Source: Owenia fusiformis
Taxonomy: Eukaryota > Annelida > Polychaeta > Sabellida > Oweniidae
DNA length: 64,000 nt
Reading direction: 5' to 3'
Assembly (NCBI GenBank): GCA_903813345.2
Contig: CAIIXF020000010.1
Coordinates: 22,395,181 to 22,459,180 of the forward strand
The position numbers and the translations under genes are program-made. Positions 33,415 through 44,804 of the stretch are shown piece by piece. Position 1 is the first letter of the stretch. Each line of letters starts with the position of its first letter. A model generated the notes under the pieces. The model did no database searches and was not told the origin of the DNA. It worked only from the letters and a program-made list of their open reading frames with translations.

Positions 33415-34925
33415 CTGCTTTAAGGTAGTCCTGTGTGGCTTCTAAGTGTTGTCTCTTGGCTCTGTTCTCCAGCCCCAGTTCTTTGGAGATGGAATGATAC
33501 CCGGGGAATGATAGGATTTGGTTTGTTAAACTGACCCCAGATATATATGTACACCTTGGTACAATGCTCCCCTTGCAGTGTTGCATTAAGGCGTCAGCTG
33601 TTGGAGGAATGTGGTCAATAATGAAGTAGTCTTTAGTAAAAATGTATTCTTTCTTGCAGTGTTGATTGAGGTGTCATTGCTGAATTTATCATACAGCAAC
33701 ATAACATTAATAAAGGATCATCTATTAGACTGAGGAGTGCATTCATCAGTTGTGAAAATGAGTTTCATCTGTCCCATGCTATAATTCTGCCCCTGTTTCC
33801 ATGGAATCAAGGTGTAACTTGTCAATGAGTGGAATAATGGCAGACATAGACTTTTTGAGGCCCAATGGAATTCACCATTTCATGTGCTGCCAAGTACCTG
33901 AACTGTCAAATCCAACTCATATTGGTTCATTCAGAAAAAATGTGTTGATTGCGTGCAAGATTATTTGTCTTTGGTGGATTGTTTTTGTGGATTGGCACAT
34001 GACATCCTGATCAAAGGTTGCGAGAAGTCTTTTTCGTTCATGAATAATTATATTGCTCACATTTGCAGTAAGGATTTGAAACAGTTCTCTCTTGTTTTAC
34101 TCCAAGCACAAACAATCTTGCCAGTTTCTGTTAGGGAATTTTCAGGATAAATATGCCTCCTTTTACTGTTTCCTCTCTTATTTATTATACCAGACTCTAA
34201 ACTGTTACATGTAGTTTCATAACTGTCCAAAACAATATCTAGATGGTATGATTTCGTTATGTCATGTGCCTTGTTGTTTTAGTCAGTTTAGTTTCCCTTA
34301 ATGAATTCACCAAGCACTGATTGGTGTGTTGCGTTAAATTGGTTCATGTCACGGATAAAACTGGTAGCCACCTTGACTAGTTTGTGTGATTGAGTATAAA
34401 AAGGCATGGCAACAACTCAGAAAGGGTATCTTTGTATAGGCTGAAGTTGCCCTCTCAAAAGTTTAAGATCCATTACCATCGACCAGAACTTAAATTGGAA
34501 AGAGCCATTCAGCTGGGACTGTTTTTTCACCCAGTCATCCAACTCAAACTGAGGTTATTCATCAAGATCACAACACAAACAATGTGTCTCAAAGGCTTTT
34601 TTGTCAAGAATATAAAGACTACAGGCAGTGATATGATGTGTTCTGCAAGTTAGTGCGAGATGGTTAACTTTGATAAAGGAATCAGCTTTATCAAATGTGG
34701 CTATGGCAGCTTGAGAGAGGGAGATTGTCCATCCAGGGTTCTCTCATAGATTGCCCAAGATGTGAAATGCTCCCATCTCAGTGTGTATTCCACCAAGTAT
34801 CCTTATCAGCTTCGCTTTTTCTCCAATCTCCTCTTGCCATTGTCCACTATTACTGCTTGAACAGTGCAAAGAGGGGCTGTTCGGCAGCAAGTACAGGTGT
34901 TTGGTCTGGGTTGATATAATTTGTT
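33415..34925 (-). pseudogene. Decayed multi-frame protein remnant
   Basis: Reading the minus strand from 34925 down gives protein-like pieces in shifting frames: a piece containing QTPVLAAEQPLFALFKQ, then KLIRILGGIHTEMGAFHILG, then a THHITACSLYIL-like piece. Later come LLATFDQDVMCQS, VGFDSSGTWQHMKW (after a stop) and, near 33.6 kb, HCKKEYIFTKDYFIIDHIPP. Several stops and frame changes separate them. The style recalls large uncharacterised proteins that occur in many copies in invertebrate genomes, but I cannot name the family. Its place inside the 4.2 kb TIR element suggests it was the element's own gene or a captured one. The short plus-strand frames over it are shadows. Confidence 0.45.
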
Positions 34926-35189
34926 GACTTTATACACGTCAACATGAGAGACAATGAATATTAGACTTTAAACTGACTTCAATATAACTAAAATGGAGAA
35001 AATTGTAATACAGTTCTGTTATACTTCAGAGTGCAGAAACACTCAGAAAATCAAGATGGGTGACATGCCTCAATATATACCCACAAACCTTATCCCCACT
35101 TACATACCCCCTCCCCCTTCATATAACTCTCATTTCTACTTTCTACAACTTACATGTTGTTGAATCTAGAAACAATAACATTTTTATTC

Positions 35190-36746
35190 CAGATAACAGT
35201 TACTTAAGAATAAGCAAATTGGGTCAGCATGAATAAAATAATAATAATTATTAATTTATGTTTCAGTTTAATGCATATACCTATAGGTGGGGCTGCACAA
35301 CACTCGTCTTTATTGGCTATAATGAAATATTTTGACAGATATATGTTGAATGTTATCACTAAGCATTGATAAAATATAAACTTGTCAAATTTTATTGAAA
35401 AGAAGAAGTGAATAAGGGAATAACGCAGATGCGAGTAGGTAGTTACCATTTTCGCCACCAGGTGGCTCGTTCGGGTCAGATAACATGGCGGGTATAGTAG
35501 AAAGTTCCCTTTAACTTAAATTACATCTGTTTTAATAGTTCAATTTTTATATAACCCTTATGTATCCAATAGTTATGCAAATTAAAATATGTCCAGTAAA
35601 AGAAAATGTTAACTGTCCAATACAAGAAAAGATATTTCACTTTTTGTGATTTTGTAACATGGGGTCTATGAGGAATCAACCCGAGCTAGAAGTCACATTT
35701 CAAAAAAAATTAAGTTTTCAAAGTTGATAAACAATTTTCGAAACCATTTTTCTAGAAGTACTTTTACATGTAGATTTCAAATATGACATCACTTTGACTG
35801 AATTTTGAATATTTAATGACGTAAATCAAGATTATTTCTATTCGCATCTAGTCTATTGTTTATTATTTTGACGTTAATTTTTGTATGATTTTATCAAAAG
35901 GTGGTGCTGTAAAAGCAATTTCTTATATTTATAATAACTGTTTGGTGGGAATATTATTAAATAATAACTGAAGACACTAATTTATCACATTTTATTGAAA
36001 TAAAAGCAGAAAAAAAATTATCAAAAAAATATTCTTATTTGACGATTATTTTGGCGGCCATTTTGAATTTTAACCTCGAAGGAGATAGAATCGTGCTTGG
36101 CAATGCGGATCGAGATCTTTAAAATATCCATATTAGTCTGTGTGCCGAAAATCTAACATTTTCATTACAGATAACAGTTATTTAAGAATAAGCAAATTGG
36201 GTCAGCATGAATAAAATAATAATCATTAATTTATGTTTCAGAGCAGTTCAATGTATATACCTATAGGTGGGGCTGCCGAACACTCTTCTTTATTGATTAT
36301 AATGAAATATTTTGACAGATATACACTGTATGTTGAATATTATCAGTAAGCATTGATAAAATATAACCTTGTCTTTTATTGAAAAGAAGTAGTGAATAAG
36401 GGAAATGTTTGTTATTTTGACGTCAATTTTGGTATAATTTTATCAAAAGATGGTGCTATTAAAGCAATTTCTTATGTTTATACTTAATAAAAAATTCATT
36501 TGGTAGGAATATTATTAGATAATACCTGAAGACACTAATTTATCACATTTTATTGAAATAAAGGCAGTAAAAAAAATTATCAAAAAAATATACATATTTG
36601 ACGATAATTTTGGCGGCCATCTTGAATTTTCACCATGAAGGAGTGCGATTCGCGCTTGGCAATGCGGATCAAAATTTTTAGAATGTCCATATTAGTCTGT
36701 GTGCTGAAAATCTAAGAATATATATGATCGTGAACTATCACCATGT
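35190..36746. repeat. Partial tandem duplication of the element's right end
   Basis: Two direct copies start at CAGATAACAGTTA (35190 and 36168). The first has about 400 bp of extra sequence in the middle (about 35430-35870). Each copy ends with a version of the right TIR (around 36040-36165 and 36600-36746). Confidence 0.7.
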
Positions 36747-37399
36747 TAGAAACCCATTAGTGATTTGACTATCTCCTTAAACATTGCTTCAAATGTTGCT
36801 GCGCTATAGTGTGCTACGGATCCTTCATATTCGGAAGTCATACCATGGACTTAAAGCCTATATACTGGACGAGCGTGGTGTAAAAGTCAGTGGTTTTGAA
36901 AAATGGCAAATTTCTCTTTATGTAGATTAATTGTGGTTTATTATTCTACATTGATTCTAAAAACTATTGGTGTCTAGTTTTCAGCGTTTTTGAAATATGT
37001 AGATTTATACCCCCTGGTGTGATTTTAAGGGGGTACTAGGAAAGCCATGTATATATACAGTACAACCAATCATCTTGATATTTACAGGTAATCATCTACT
37101 TATCATGTTCTACCATAATGACAAGTTTCATCAAAGTTGGTCAACTGGTTGCTTTGGTAACGGAGATCATATGTTAAAAAAGTACACATTTTCGTAAAAC
37201 TCTAAAAAAATGCCTCATGCACCCCCCCCCCATGAGAAATCCTAATTACGCCACTGCTAATTCAATTGAGTAACTTTTAATCAGAGAATTGCATTTTGGG
37301 TCACTCTGTAGAATTCAGCAGGAGGTCTATTATTATACCTTCATATGGTAGTGACACCTATTAAACAATAAAGTTCCTCAAAGAAAGCTACAAAGTAAA
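36747..37399. other. Non-coding stretch with a poly-C repeat fragment
   Basis: Contains ATGCACCCCCCCCCCATGAG near 37.2 kb, similar to the G/C-run repeats elsewhere in the window. Nothing else is assigned. Confidence 0.4.
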
Positions 37400-38762
37400 C
37401 CTAATTTACCGGTTACGAATTTCTAGCTTTATATCCACAAAACATATGTACCACTCTCCTGAGATTGAAACTTTTATGTCATCTGAAGTTACAGTCCACC
37501 AGGATGAGTTCACTAATTCTAAAGATGCTCAATGTGATAAAATTAAAGAATTATTGGACAAGACCACGGCACAGGACACAATCATTTTCACGGACGGATC
37601 AGCTCAGGGAAATCCAGGGCCAACGGGGGCTGCTGCCATAATCTACATCAATGGACTCAGCTCTACACCGATCTGTCTAGGTAAACCAGTGTCGAAACAA
37701 GGTAATAATTACCATGCCGAGATCTACGCACTACGTCTAGCCATGGAATTCACCTGCAATTCACAAACAAACAAGAATATCATAATATTGAGTGACTGCC
37801 AACCAGCCATCATATCATCATTCAATTCCACCAAACTAAAATCACTCAACCAGGACATTCTCTGCATAAGGGACAAATGCAAAACTCTTATCAGCCAAGA
37901 CAAAATATTGAATGTCCACTGGGTCCCAGGACATCTGGGAATCACTGGGAATGAATTGGCAGACAAGTCAGCAAAGTGTGCTGCTAAATGTACTAATCAA
38001 CTTATGCCATCCAATGCAACAAAATCAACAGCATATAAACTGATAAAAGATAACTCTTTATTAATATGGCAGAGAAGATTCAATAATTCTGTCAAAGTCA
38101 GTCAGTTACAACCAAGTATCACCAAGGTTAAAACTAAAAAACCCATTATAGCTATAGGTAATAGAAAAGCCCGCAATGTTATAAATCAGATCATATCTGG
38201 CCATACAAAGCTCAATAGCCATCATAGTAAGATCAATCCCAATGTTGAATCTCCGAACTGTCCTCACTGCAAAATCCCTGAGACTATAAAACATTATGTT
38301 TTTGACTGTTCCAGATTTGAGACACAGAGGGAACAATTGATGGCAGATGTCAACTTTCTACTTCTGGGAGTAAATCATAACCCATATATCACCATCAGGA
38401 CTCTAACTGGCCTAGATAGTGAAATTGACGACAATATAAACACTAAGATCCTCCAGAAATTCCAGGCTTATATAGCCTCGACAAGGAGATTCTAAATTAA
38501 AGAACTTTGTATATAGTAGGAGATAGTGACTCTTTCTCAGGTTAGCTGAAGTAAGCTAACTCATCTACATTTTTATTAAGCTTTCAACTCCTAATACATC
38601 AAAATTAAGCGCTCTCTCTCCAAACCACAAGTACAAAGTATAAGTGATAATTACAAGTGAGAAATGAAACACAAGTGATAAACTGTAGCAAGTGTTCAAA
38701 GGCAGCATAACAGTGCCAATGGCCTTAGACACAAAGGCCTAAAGGAAGAAGAAGAAGAAGAA
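37400..38762 (+). mobile_element. 5'-truncated non-LTR retrotransposon, 3' end
   Basis: Consists of the RNase H-containing end of the pol frame, a short 3' UTR, and a (GAA)n tail at about 38745-38762. Short simple-repeat tails and 5' truncation are typical of non-LTR elements such as the I/ingi-like groups that carry RNase H. The left boundary is uncertain, since the frame stays open for at least 50 bp upstream of the first ATG. Confidence 0.75.
37446..38495 (+). CDS. Pol C-terminal fragment: RNase H plus zinc-knuckle-like motif (349 aa)
   Basis: RNase HI of a non-LTR retrotransposon, which would remove the RNA strand during reverse transcription. The four acidic residues are all present: D50 in FTDGSA, E92 in HAEIYAL, D117 in LSDCQP and D173 in NELADKSA, with the WVPGHLGI histidine at 163. 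A CCHC-like motif follows (C272, C275, H283, C288; CPHC...H...C), usual at the end of such proteins. No reverse transcriptase or endonuclease sequence precedes it, so it is a dead-on-arrival fragment although its own frame is unbroken. The ATG used here is just the first in the open frame and is probably internal to the original polyprotein. Confidence 0.88.
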   Translation: MYHSPEIETFMSSEVTVHQDEFTNSKDAQCDKIKELLDKTTAQDTIIFTDGSAQGNPGPTGAAAIIYINGLSSTPICLGKPVSKQGNNYHAEIYALRLAMEFTCNSQTNKNIIILSDCQPAIISSFNSTKLKSLNQDILCIRDKCKTLISQDKILNVHWVPGHLGITGNELADKSAKCAAKCTNQLMPSNATKSTAYKLIKDNSLLIWQRRFNNSVKVSQLQPSITKVKTKKPIIAIGNRKARNVINQIISGHTKLNSHHSKINPNVESPNCPHCKIPETIKHYVFDCSRFETQREQLMADVNFLLLGVNHNPYITIRTLTGLDSEIDDNINTKILQKFQAYIASTRRF

Positions 38763-39289
38763 TATCCACAGTGAGTGTAAGGATGGAATTCAAAATAACA
38801 TAATTAATTTTCTTATGAAATTTATTACAGAAATATATACTTTATCAACAAACAAAGTACGTTTAACCCAATATATCGATTTGTAATCAGTTAATATAAT
38901 TTACTTTTAAGTCACATTTATAAACCGCCATTTTGTTTTGTGAGATGAATCAAAGTTGAAAAGTTTTTCTTATTTTTTTGATCAATACGTCGTATCCTGA
39001 GGTCAGAAACTATGCATAGTAATACATGAGGTACGTTATATACTTTGATAAAGTACTAAAGTCATGGTTTAGATTTCATTTGTCAAAATATATACTTTAT
39101 TCTTTGCATTTGTTTTGCTTCGTTTCATTTTTCCTTCACAAACTTTTCCTCAGTCTCAGATTCAAACCAAAATAGTAAGGTCTAAGTGTTATTTACTGTA
39201 TGTTTTGCAATTGTATTAAATATAAGATGTATTGTTGAAAACGTAAACGTGTATATATTTGATATTCGTAAAATTCCTAGAATTGTGGC
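38763..39289. other. Non-coding stretch between two elements
   Basis: AT-rich spacer with no recognised feature. Confidence 0.5.
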
Positions 39290-40316
39290 CTATACACTCA
39301 TTCTACAAAAAGCGTGACAAAAGTCTGTCAAAAAAAATTCGAAATAAAACTCTAAAACCGAACTAATTTCAGTGCTTACGTTAAAGTTTGTAGTTGACTT
39401 GTTATTCTGGCAAAGTTTGGGCAGCCTCGCTTTCGAAATGCGGAAGTTGTAATTGGCAGAAATATACAAACGTCAGGTCAAAATTTTCACTTTCGCCAAT
39501 TTACGAGTCATCGTCTTGTTAGGTATACAGCATTAATGTGTATTGATATAGTCAACAATTGTATTGGAAGAGGAAAATAAATGTTTGTTGCATGTATTGT
39601 TCAAAGAGTATCAAAAATTACATCGATTCTTAATTTTTCAACAAGATGTACGTTAACTGACCCAGGGTCTACACCCCAATAAAGCATAAAGTACGATGTA
39701 TTGTTTATTATAAAACTGATGCCATGCATCATTCTCGTCATTCATGTAGATAAATTAGGAACTTCAAACTATGCATAATTACGCTACAAATTATGGCTAT
39801 CGAGTATTGACTGCCCTTTTTGCTACATCTCTTAAGATAATGTCCTGTAGATTGCCATATTTTGTCCCGTATATTGTATTATGTATAAAATGAATAAGAC
39901 TTGATTATGGAATCAACATAAATGTACTTTATCTTCAGATGACACAAGCAAAGCTTTGAATGTTATTTCTCTTAATTAAACTCCCACAACAGTTCAGGAA
40001 AGACTGAATTACAACAAAAGTCTCGTAAATTGCATACTCAGTCGTGATGCTGGTAGCAACTGTCCAGAAGACAAACATGTATGTAACAATTTCAACCACA
40101 ACATTATTTGTTGTGCAATTACTAGTATGTAAATACCATTGAAATAAATGTGAGCCATAAACGTCATGCATTGTTCTGTCCTTTTACTGTTCACAGTGCA
40201 AAATGACTCGTAAATTAGGCACTTATGCTAGAGTCTTAATTACACAATAACAAGTTCTGTATGCAACAATATTGTATGTACAAATTATCGTATATGCGCA
40301 TGTCAAAGAAATTAAG

Positions 40317-42841
40317 TCAGACCACCATAGTGTATCTCTGAATTAATGTGCTTCCAAGTTTTAATCTCAGTTTGAGAAACTTTAAATTTGATATCTTCTC
40401 CTGCCAATTGCACTGTTGATTGGGGAGGAAACCGTTAGGTGTGAAACATTCTTCACACACACATGTAGTATCTCTGGTATGGAGAGATACGCCATCACCA
40501 GACTTCGAAGTGCAAACCCCGTGGAGTTGCATGGTACCATTGATGGGTTTTGAATTTTTATATTCAACAAGCTGGGACACACTTATCTCATACTCATCTT
40601 TGGTGACAAAAATATAGTTAATATGCTGGGATTCTTGGAGAGCCCAGCACAGGAATTCATTAGCATCTTGTATTGAAAACCCACGTTTAACAGCGTTATC
40701 CGCATCTCGTTTAGCAACCCCGCCAATCCCATCACATGGTCCTTTGCCATGGCCTGCTTCGAAGTATTGCCAAGATGCCGAACAGCCAAACCGTATTTCA
40801 TGATGCATCACAATATAAAAAATTGTTTTGTTTCGATATTGGCTACTTGGGGAATCTGTGAAATAATGTACCCTCTGTACATCTGATACCTTTTCTTTGA
40901 CAATAGGTATTAATTTTTCAATGATAGAATTGACCATTGTGGCATTGTGACTAAGAACATCACTTAAAAACACGTAGTTCAAGTGGAAAAGTTCTCCACC
41001 ATCTTCCACCTTGTAGTATACAACACACGGGTGTAGAGTAACCATCGTTTGGTTCCAATAACCACTTTGGACCTCTTCTTGAACTTGACATGTATAGTTT
41101 TCCGCAAAATCCATTTGAATAATTACATCGCGACTTGACATGTTTAGTTTCATCTGCTTGATAGCATAGTATTGCTTTTTTATTTTATCCACATGTTCCA
41201 CAAAAGCATTATACTCATTCAACATTATATCACTAAATTTTGCTCTTTCTACTTTTGTAGAGATAATTTTGCATTTCAATTTATCATCTACTTTAACCCT
41301 TTTCCATTCTTGGAATGTAACGGTTTCTTCAGCTATATTTGAAAGTGAAGTGGCTAACTGGTCTGAAGAAACATCCCTAACAAATACATCTGGATTGATG
41401 CAGGTAAAGAGATTTAATTTCTTAAGACACTGTAGTTTAAGAGTAAAATTCTGATGCTTCTGACACAGACAAGTTGATCTTGATGAAAAATTGACAAGAG
41501 TGATGAAGGAGGGACGCAGCCTGCAGAATAGAGCCCTGGATATTCTGTGCCTTGGTAACTCACTCAGGTACTTGAGATGGAGGTTGTGTAAGTAATCATT
41601 TAATACCCTCTTCTGACGAACCTGAAACATTGCATTACATCATTAAAATAACTTAACACAAAAAGTTAATAATTTGCAAATTTTCGATTTACTAGTATTT
41701 CATATATCTTTTTCAAACAACTAGAAAATTTTCAAATTATTAACTTTGTGCTTAATACAAATAAACAAATACTAGGACTTAACGTTAAATGAAAACAATC
41801 ACACATTGGTGATAACTGGATAAAGCGTTTCTTATGAATTTAAATGGTTTACTCGCATATTAAATGTTGCAATATGAGCTTTAAGAACCTATCACCCCTA
41901 TATAGCATAATGGACCAGTCTATGTAAAATATATCTATGTAGTTTTGAATCTGATACTTAAATATAGTGTTAAATGTCAACAACAGAATGTATTTACTAG
42001 TAGAATACTATGACATGTATGAGAAAATGAATACCGTTCCATCCTTGGATTTGGAGAAGTCTTGTTTTCCTGGCATCATTCTGGAGTTATCGTCTCTTTC
42101 AAAAAATTCAATCACATCACTTCTTATCTCATCATACTTTTTCTGATTGCCAATCTTTCTTGCCTTTTTCTCTCTCAATTTTCGCCATGTATACCCAGAG
42201 TTCCTAAGCTGATTTGCCAACTTGTATTTTTTCAGGATCCTTCCAGAAATAGGTTTTTTTTGGTTTGATTGTTTAAGCTCATCACTGACGCACTCTGAGA
42301 AAATAAGTTTTTTTCTAATTGTTCTAGGCACTTTGCTTGGTGAAAATCCAGATTTTTTGAGAAGTTTATCTGTTTTGCTTCTTGGGGTATTAGCGGGTTT
42401 TAAGTCATTTACTTTTTTTCTTAACCTAGAAATAATTTTTCTATTCTTTGCTGATGTCTTCTGAAGGCGTTTAATTTTTCCGTGAGCCCTAGATAGTGCA
42501 CGATTGACCCTTTTCCTGCCACTACTCTTTCTTGATTTATCTATACTGTCCATCAATGATGGCAACTGTAAATAACCAGTTGTTGAAGTAACTTCATTCT
42601 CGCTACTTGAAGAAGGCTGTGGAGTAGAGCTGTCATTCGGTTTTTGACGTTTGTTTCTAAAGTTTTGCCAATTGTTCCTGTTTATAGCTTGTTTTCTTTT
42701 TCTATCTTTTGCTGGTAGTAGTTCTAGGGGTATATAATACTTTTTAACACGTTCGCGTTCTTTCTTTAGCCAGTCCTCTCCCATTTCTTGTTTCTTTCTC
42801 TCCCTATATTCTTTCATCCTCTGTGCTTTACTCTTTGCCAT
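40317..42841 (-). CDS. Two-exon transposase-like protein (703 aa; exons 42841-42035 and 41621-40317)
   Basis: Exon 1 encodes 269 residues starting MAKSKAQRMKEYRERKKQ, a basic coiled N-terminus with several further Lys/Arg-rich stretches, probably DNA-binding. It ends ...GAACG|GTATTC. The acceptor TTTCAG|GTTCGT opens exon 2 in phase 0, giving KDGT|VRQKRVLNDYL. Exon 2 carries a cysteine/histidine-bearing segment (CLCQKH) and a likely RNase H-fold core: D440 (MDFAENY), D525 (YFTDSPSSQY) and E557 or D566 (FEAGHGKGPCDG). Many animals have multicopy proteins with this order. I infer a DDE-type transposase, but I cannot name the superfamily. The frame is intact through both exons, so the copy could be recent or active. 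Its location between perfect TIRs supports the role. Confidence 0.75.
41622..42034 (-). other. Intron of the transposase-like gene (413 bp)
   Basis: GT at 42034-42033 and AG at 41623-41622 on the minus strand, with a TTTCAG acceptor. Near its 3' end is an inverted pair (AAGTTAATAATTTGCAAATT and AAATTATTAACTTTG), which could form a hairpin in the pre-mRNA. Confidence 0.75.
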
Positions 42842-44804
42842 TGTTGCTGCAAATAGTTACTAGTTATAGTATTCAGACTGAATTAAGTTACTTAGTAATG
42901 CATGGGAAATGTGTCATATACAAATGGAAGCAATGCTTCATAATTTGAGTGTTATTAATGGGTTCAAAGTAAGGTACAACAATTACAATTTACAAGGCCA
43001 ATTTACGGGACTCATTTTGTGTACCGTACTGTGATATTGTGATGAATATGTTGGTATCATTTTTGGAGGAAATAATAAATTTAGACATTATATAAAGCTG
43101 AATTCGCAAAATCATTTCGATTATATCAAGTTTGATCCGTATATCCAATCAACTTTAGATAGGTGTAATTACACAATATACGGGACATGACACAATATAC
43201 GGGACATCATCAATTCATGATGTTGGAACATACGTGTGCATATCAAAGCAATAATTTTTCACGTTTTTCAGTCATATATTCTTTATTCATGCTATAAGAA
43301 GTGTAAACGTATCATAAGCTATCTTTATTTGAAGAGAAGAGCGACGCTTCACTGGTAAGGGGTGATAAATTACACAATATTAGTCACAAAACAAAATGCC
43401 TACCTTTCTCTTTCACTTTTCTTTCACTGTCGTAAAGTAGGATGTCGTACCCTATTATTCAATGCTGATTTATCATTAATTTTCGTATCTAATTTTAGGG
43501 GTTGTCCCGTAAATTGTGGCTCGTAAATTGTGCAATGCCGTCTTTTGGACCATGTGCCAATAAGGAAATGGACTGAGGTGCAATGTTTGTACATACGATT
43601 GAGTATTTAGTCGCCTATCCTTTTGCTAGATACATTGATATGTGTATGTGTCTGTATATTGTCAGAATTGGGTGCTCGTAAATTGGCAAGTAAAATTTAA
43701 CGTTTTTGTTTTTGTTATTCCTTATCATGCTGTTGACTCTTGGTTGAATTATATATTAAAATCACGATTCATAAATATTAACCTCTCGGGTATGAATCAT
43801 TTTGCGTGTTAAAACAGGACATAGGGGTCAGTTATCGTGTCAGTATTGTACCATATCATAGTCTGACTCGTAGATTGCCGGAAATGAGTGACTTTATTCA
43901 AAATCCCCAAAACATCAGAAAATAAACAAAACTGATGGACAATAAGCAGTAAAGTAAAGCAGAAGACCCCCTTACTACTGTGGATGTGATACATTGGGTG
44001 GATCCTATCGCATAATACCATAATGGAAGAATGAATTAAGAAATTCAATTTTGTGACACCTTGTTTTCAAGACCCCTATCGTAATTTCCGGCGTGAGACA
44101 ACAATAATAAACACAACACAGGTGAAACAATCGTATTTTTTTATTTCTAATATGGTAAAGAACATAAAACACATGATATAACAGGTATGGAATCTGTTTA
44201 TTATGATATATATACAAGATAATGTGTGTGACAGCAAAAATCACGCTTTTTGTAGAATGAGTGTATAGTTTTTGGATTCATCAGAATTGTGGCTCACACT
44301 TTTTGGGATTCCCTGGCTAATCGCCTTACTAATGTATTCCTTCAACATGCAAAACCATATTGGATAAAGTCTTCAATGACACACGGGAACACCATGACAG
44401 CGGTAAAGTCAGATATCATTGTCACAAATAGCGAACCACCATTTCAATTTTTTATCACTTGGTTCTTATTTCATAGGACCCTATTGTCGCTGATTCTGTG
44501 CTTGTATCAGTTTTTGTGATGATGTTTGATATGCAATCCCAATGTTGATCAGAATAGGTCGTGAATCGCCACAGTATACCTTCTACCACATGGTCGATGA
44601 CATGTACCATTGTCTTTCTGGATACCATTCTCAAATCCAACCGCACGCCGTCATCTTGATTTTATAGTACATTTGACCCACATTTACCATTGTCATTTCT
44701 TCAGTTCCGTTGTCCTGTGTCATATTTTGACACTATGTTTCTTTGTTAGAACATATTTAACTATGCGATGAGTAGAAAGATTGTTGTACCAGAGGAAATA
44801 ATCT

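Larger units (their letters stand above)
32519..36746. mobile_element. 4.2 kb TIR element with decayed interior
   Basis: The left end ATGGCTCGATAGTTCGCGAT and the inverted right end ATGGTGATAGTTCACGAT match and continue inward through TCATATATATTCTTAGATTT and on to the GCGGATC and 'GGCGGCCA' words (about 170 bp in all). The right end has been partly duplicated: 35190-36167 and 36168-36746 share AGATAACAGTTA, a GTATATACCTATAGGTGGGG-like block and a second TIR copy. A decayed gene occupies the middle. The superfamily is not known. Confidence 0.65.
39290..44268 (-). mobile_element. 5 kb DNA transposon with perfect 28-bp TIRs
   Basis: The ends CTATACACTCATTCTACAAA... (39290-39317) and their exact inverse (44241-44268) bound 4,979 bp. 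A spliced transposase gene lies inside on the minus strand. Words of the form CCCGTAAATTG/CTCGTAAATTG and CCCGTATATTG recur on both sides in both orientations: left near 39499, 39841, 39866, 40019 and 40207; right near 43000, 43180-43210, 43502-43540, 43670 and 43865. They are absent from the gene, as expected for subterminal transposase-binding repeats. No clear target duplication is seen. AGAATTGTGGC occurs outside both ends, but at unequal distances. Confidence 0.82.

Noticed and set aside
40420-40617. Plus-strand frames opposite the transposase gene
   Set aside because: They are antisense shadows of an intact spliced minus-strand gene.
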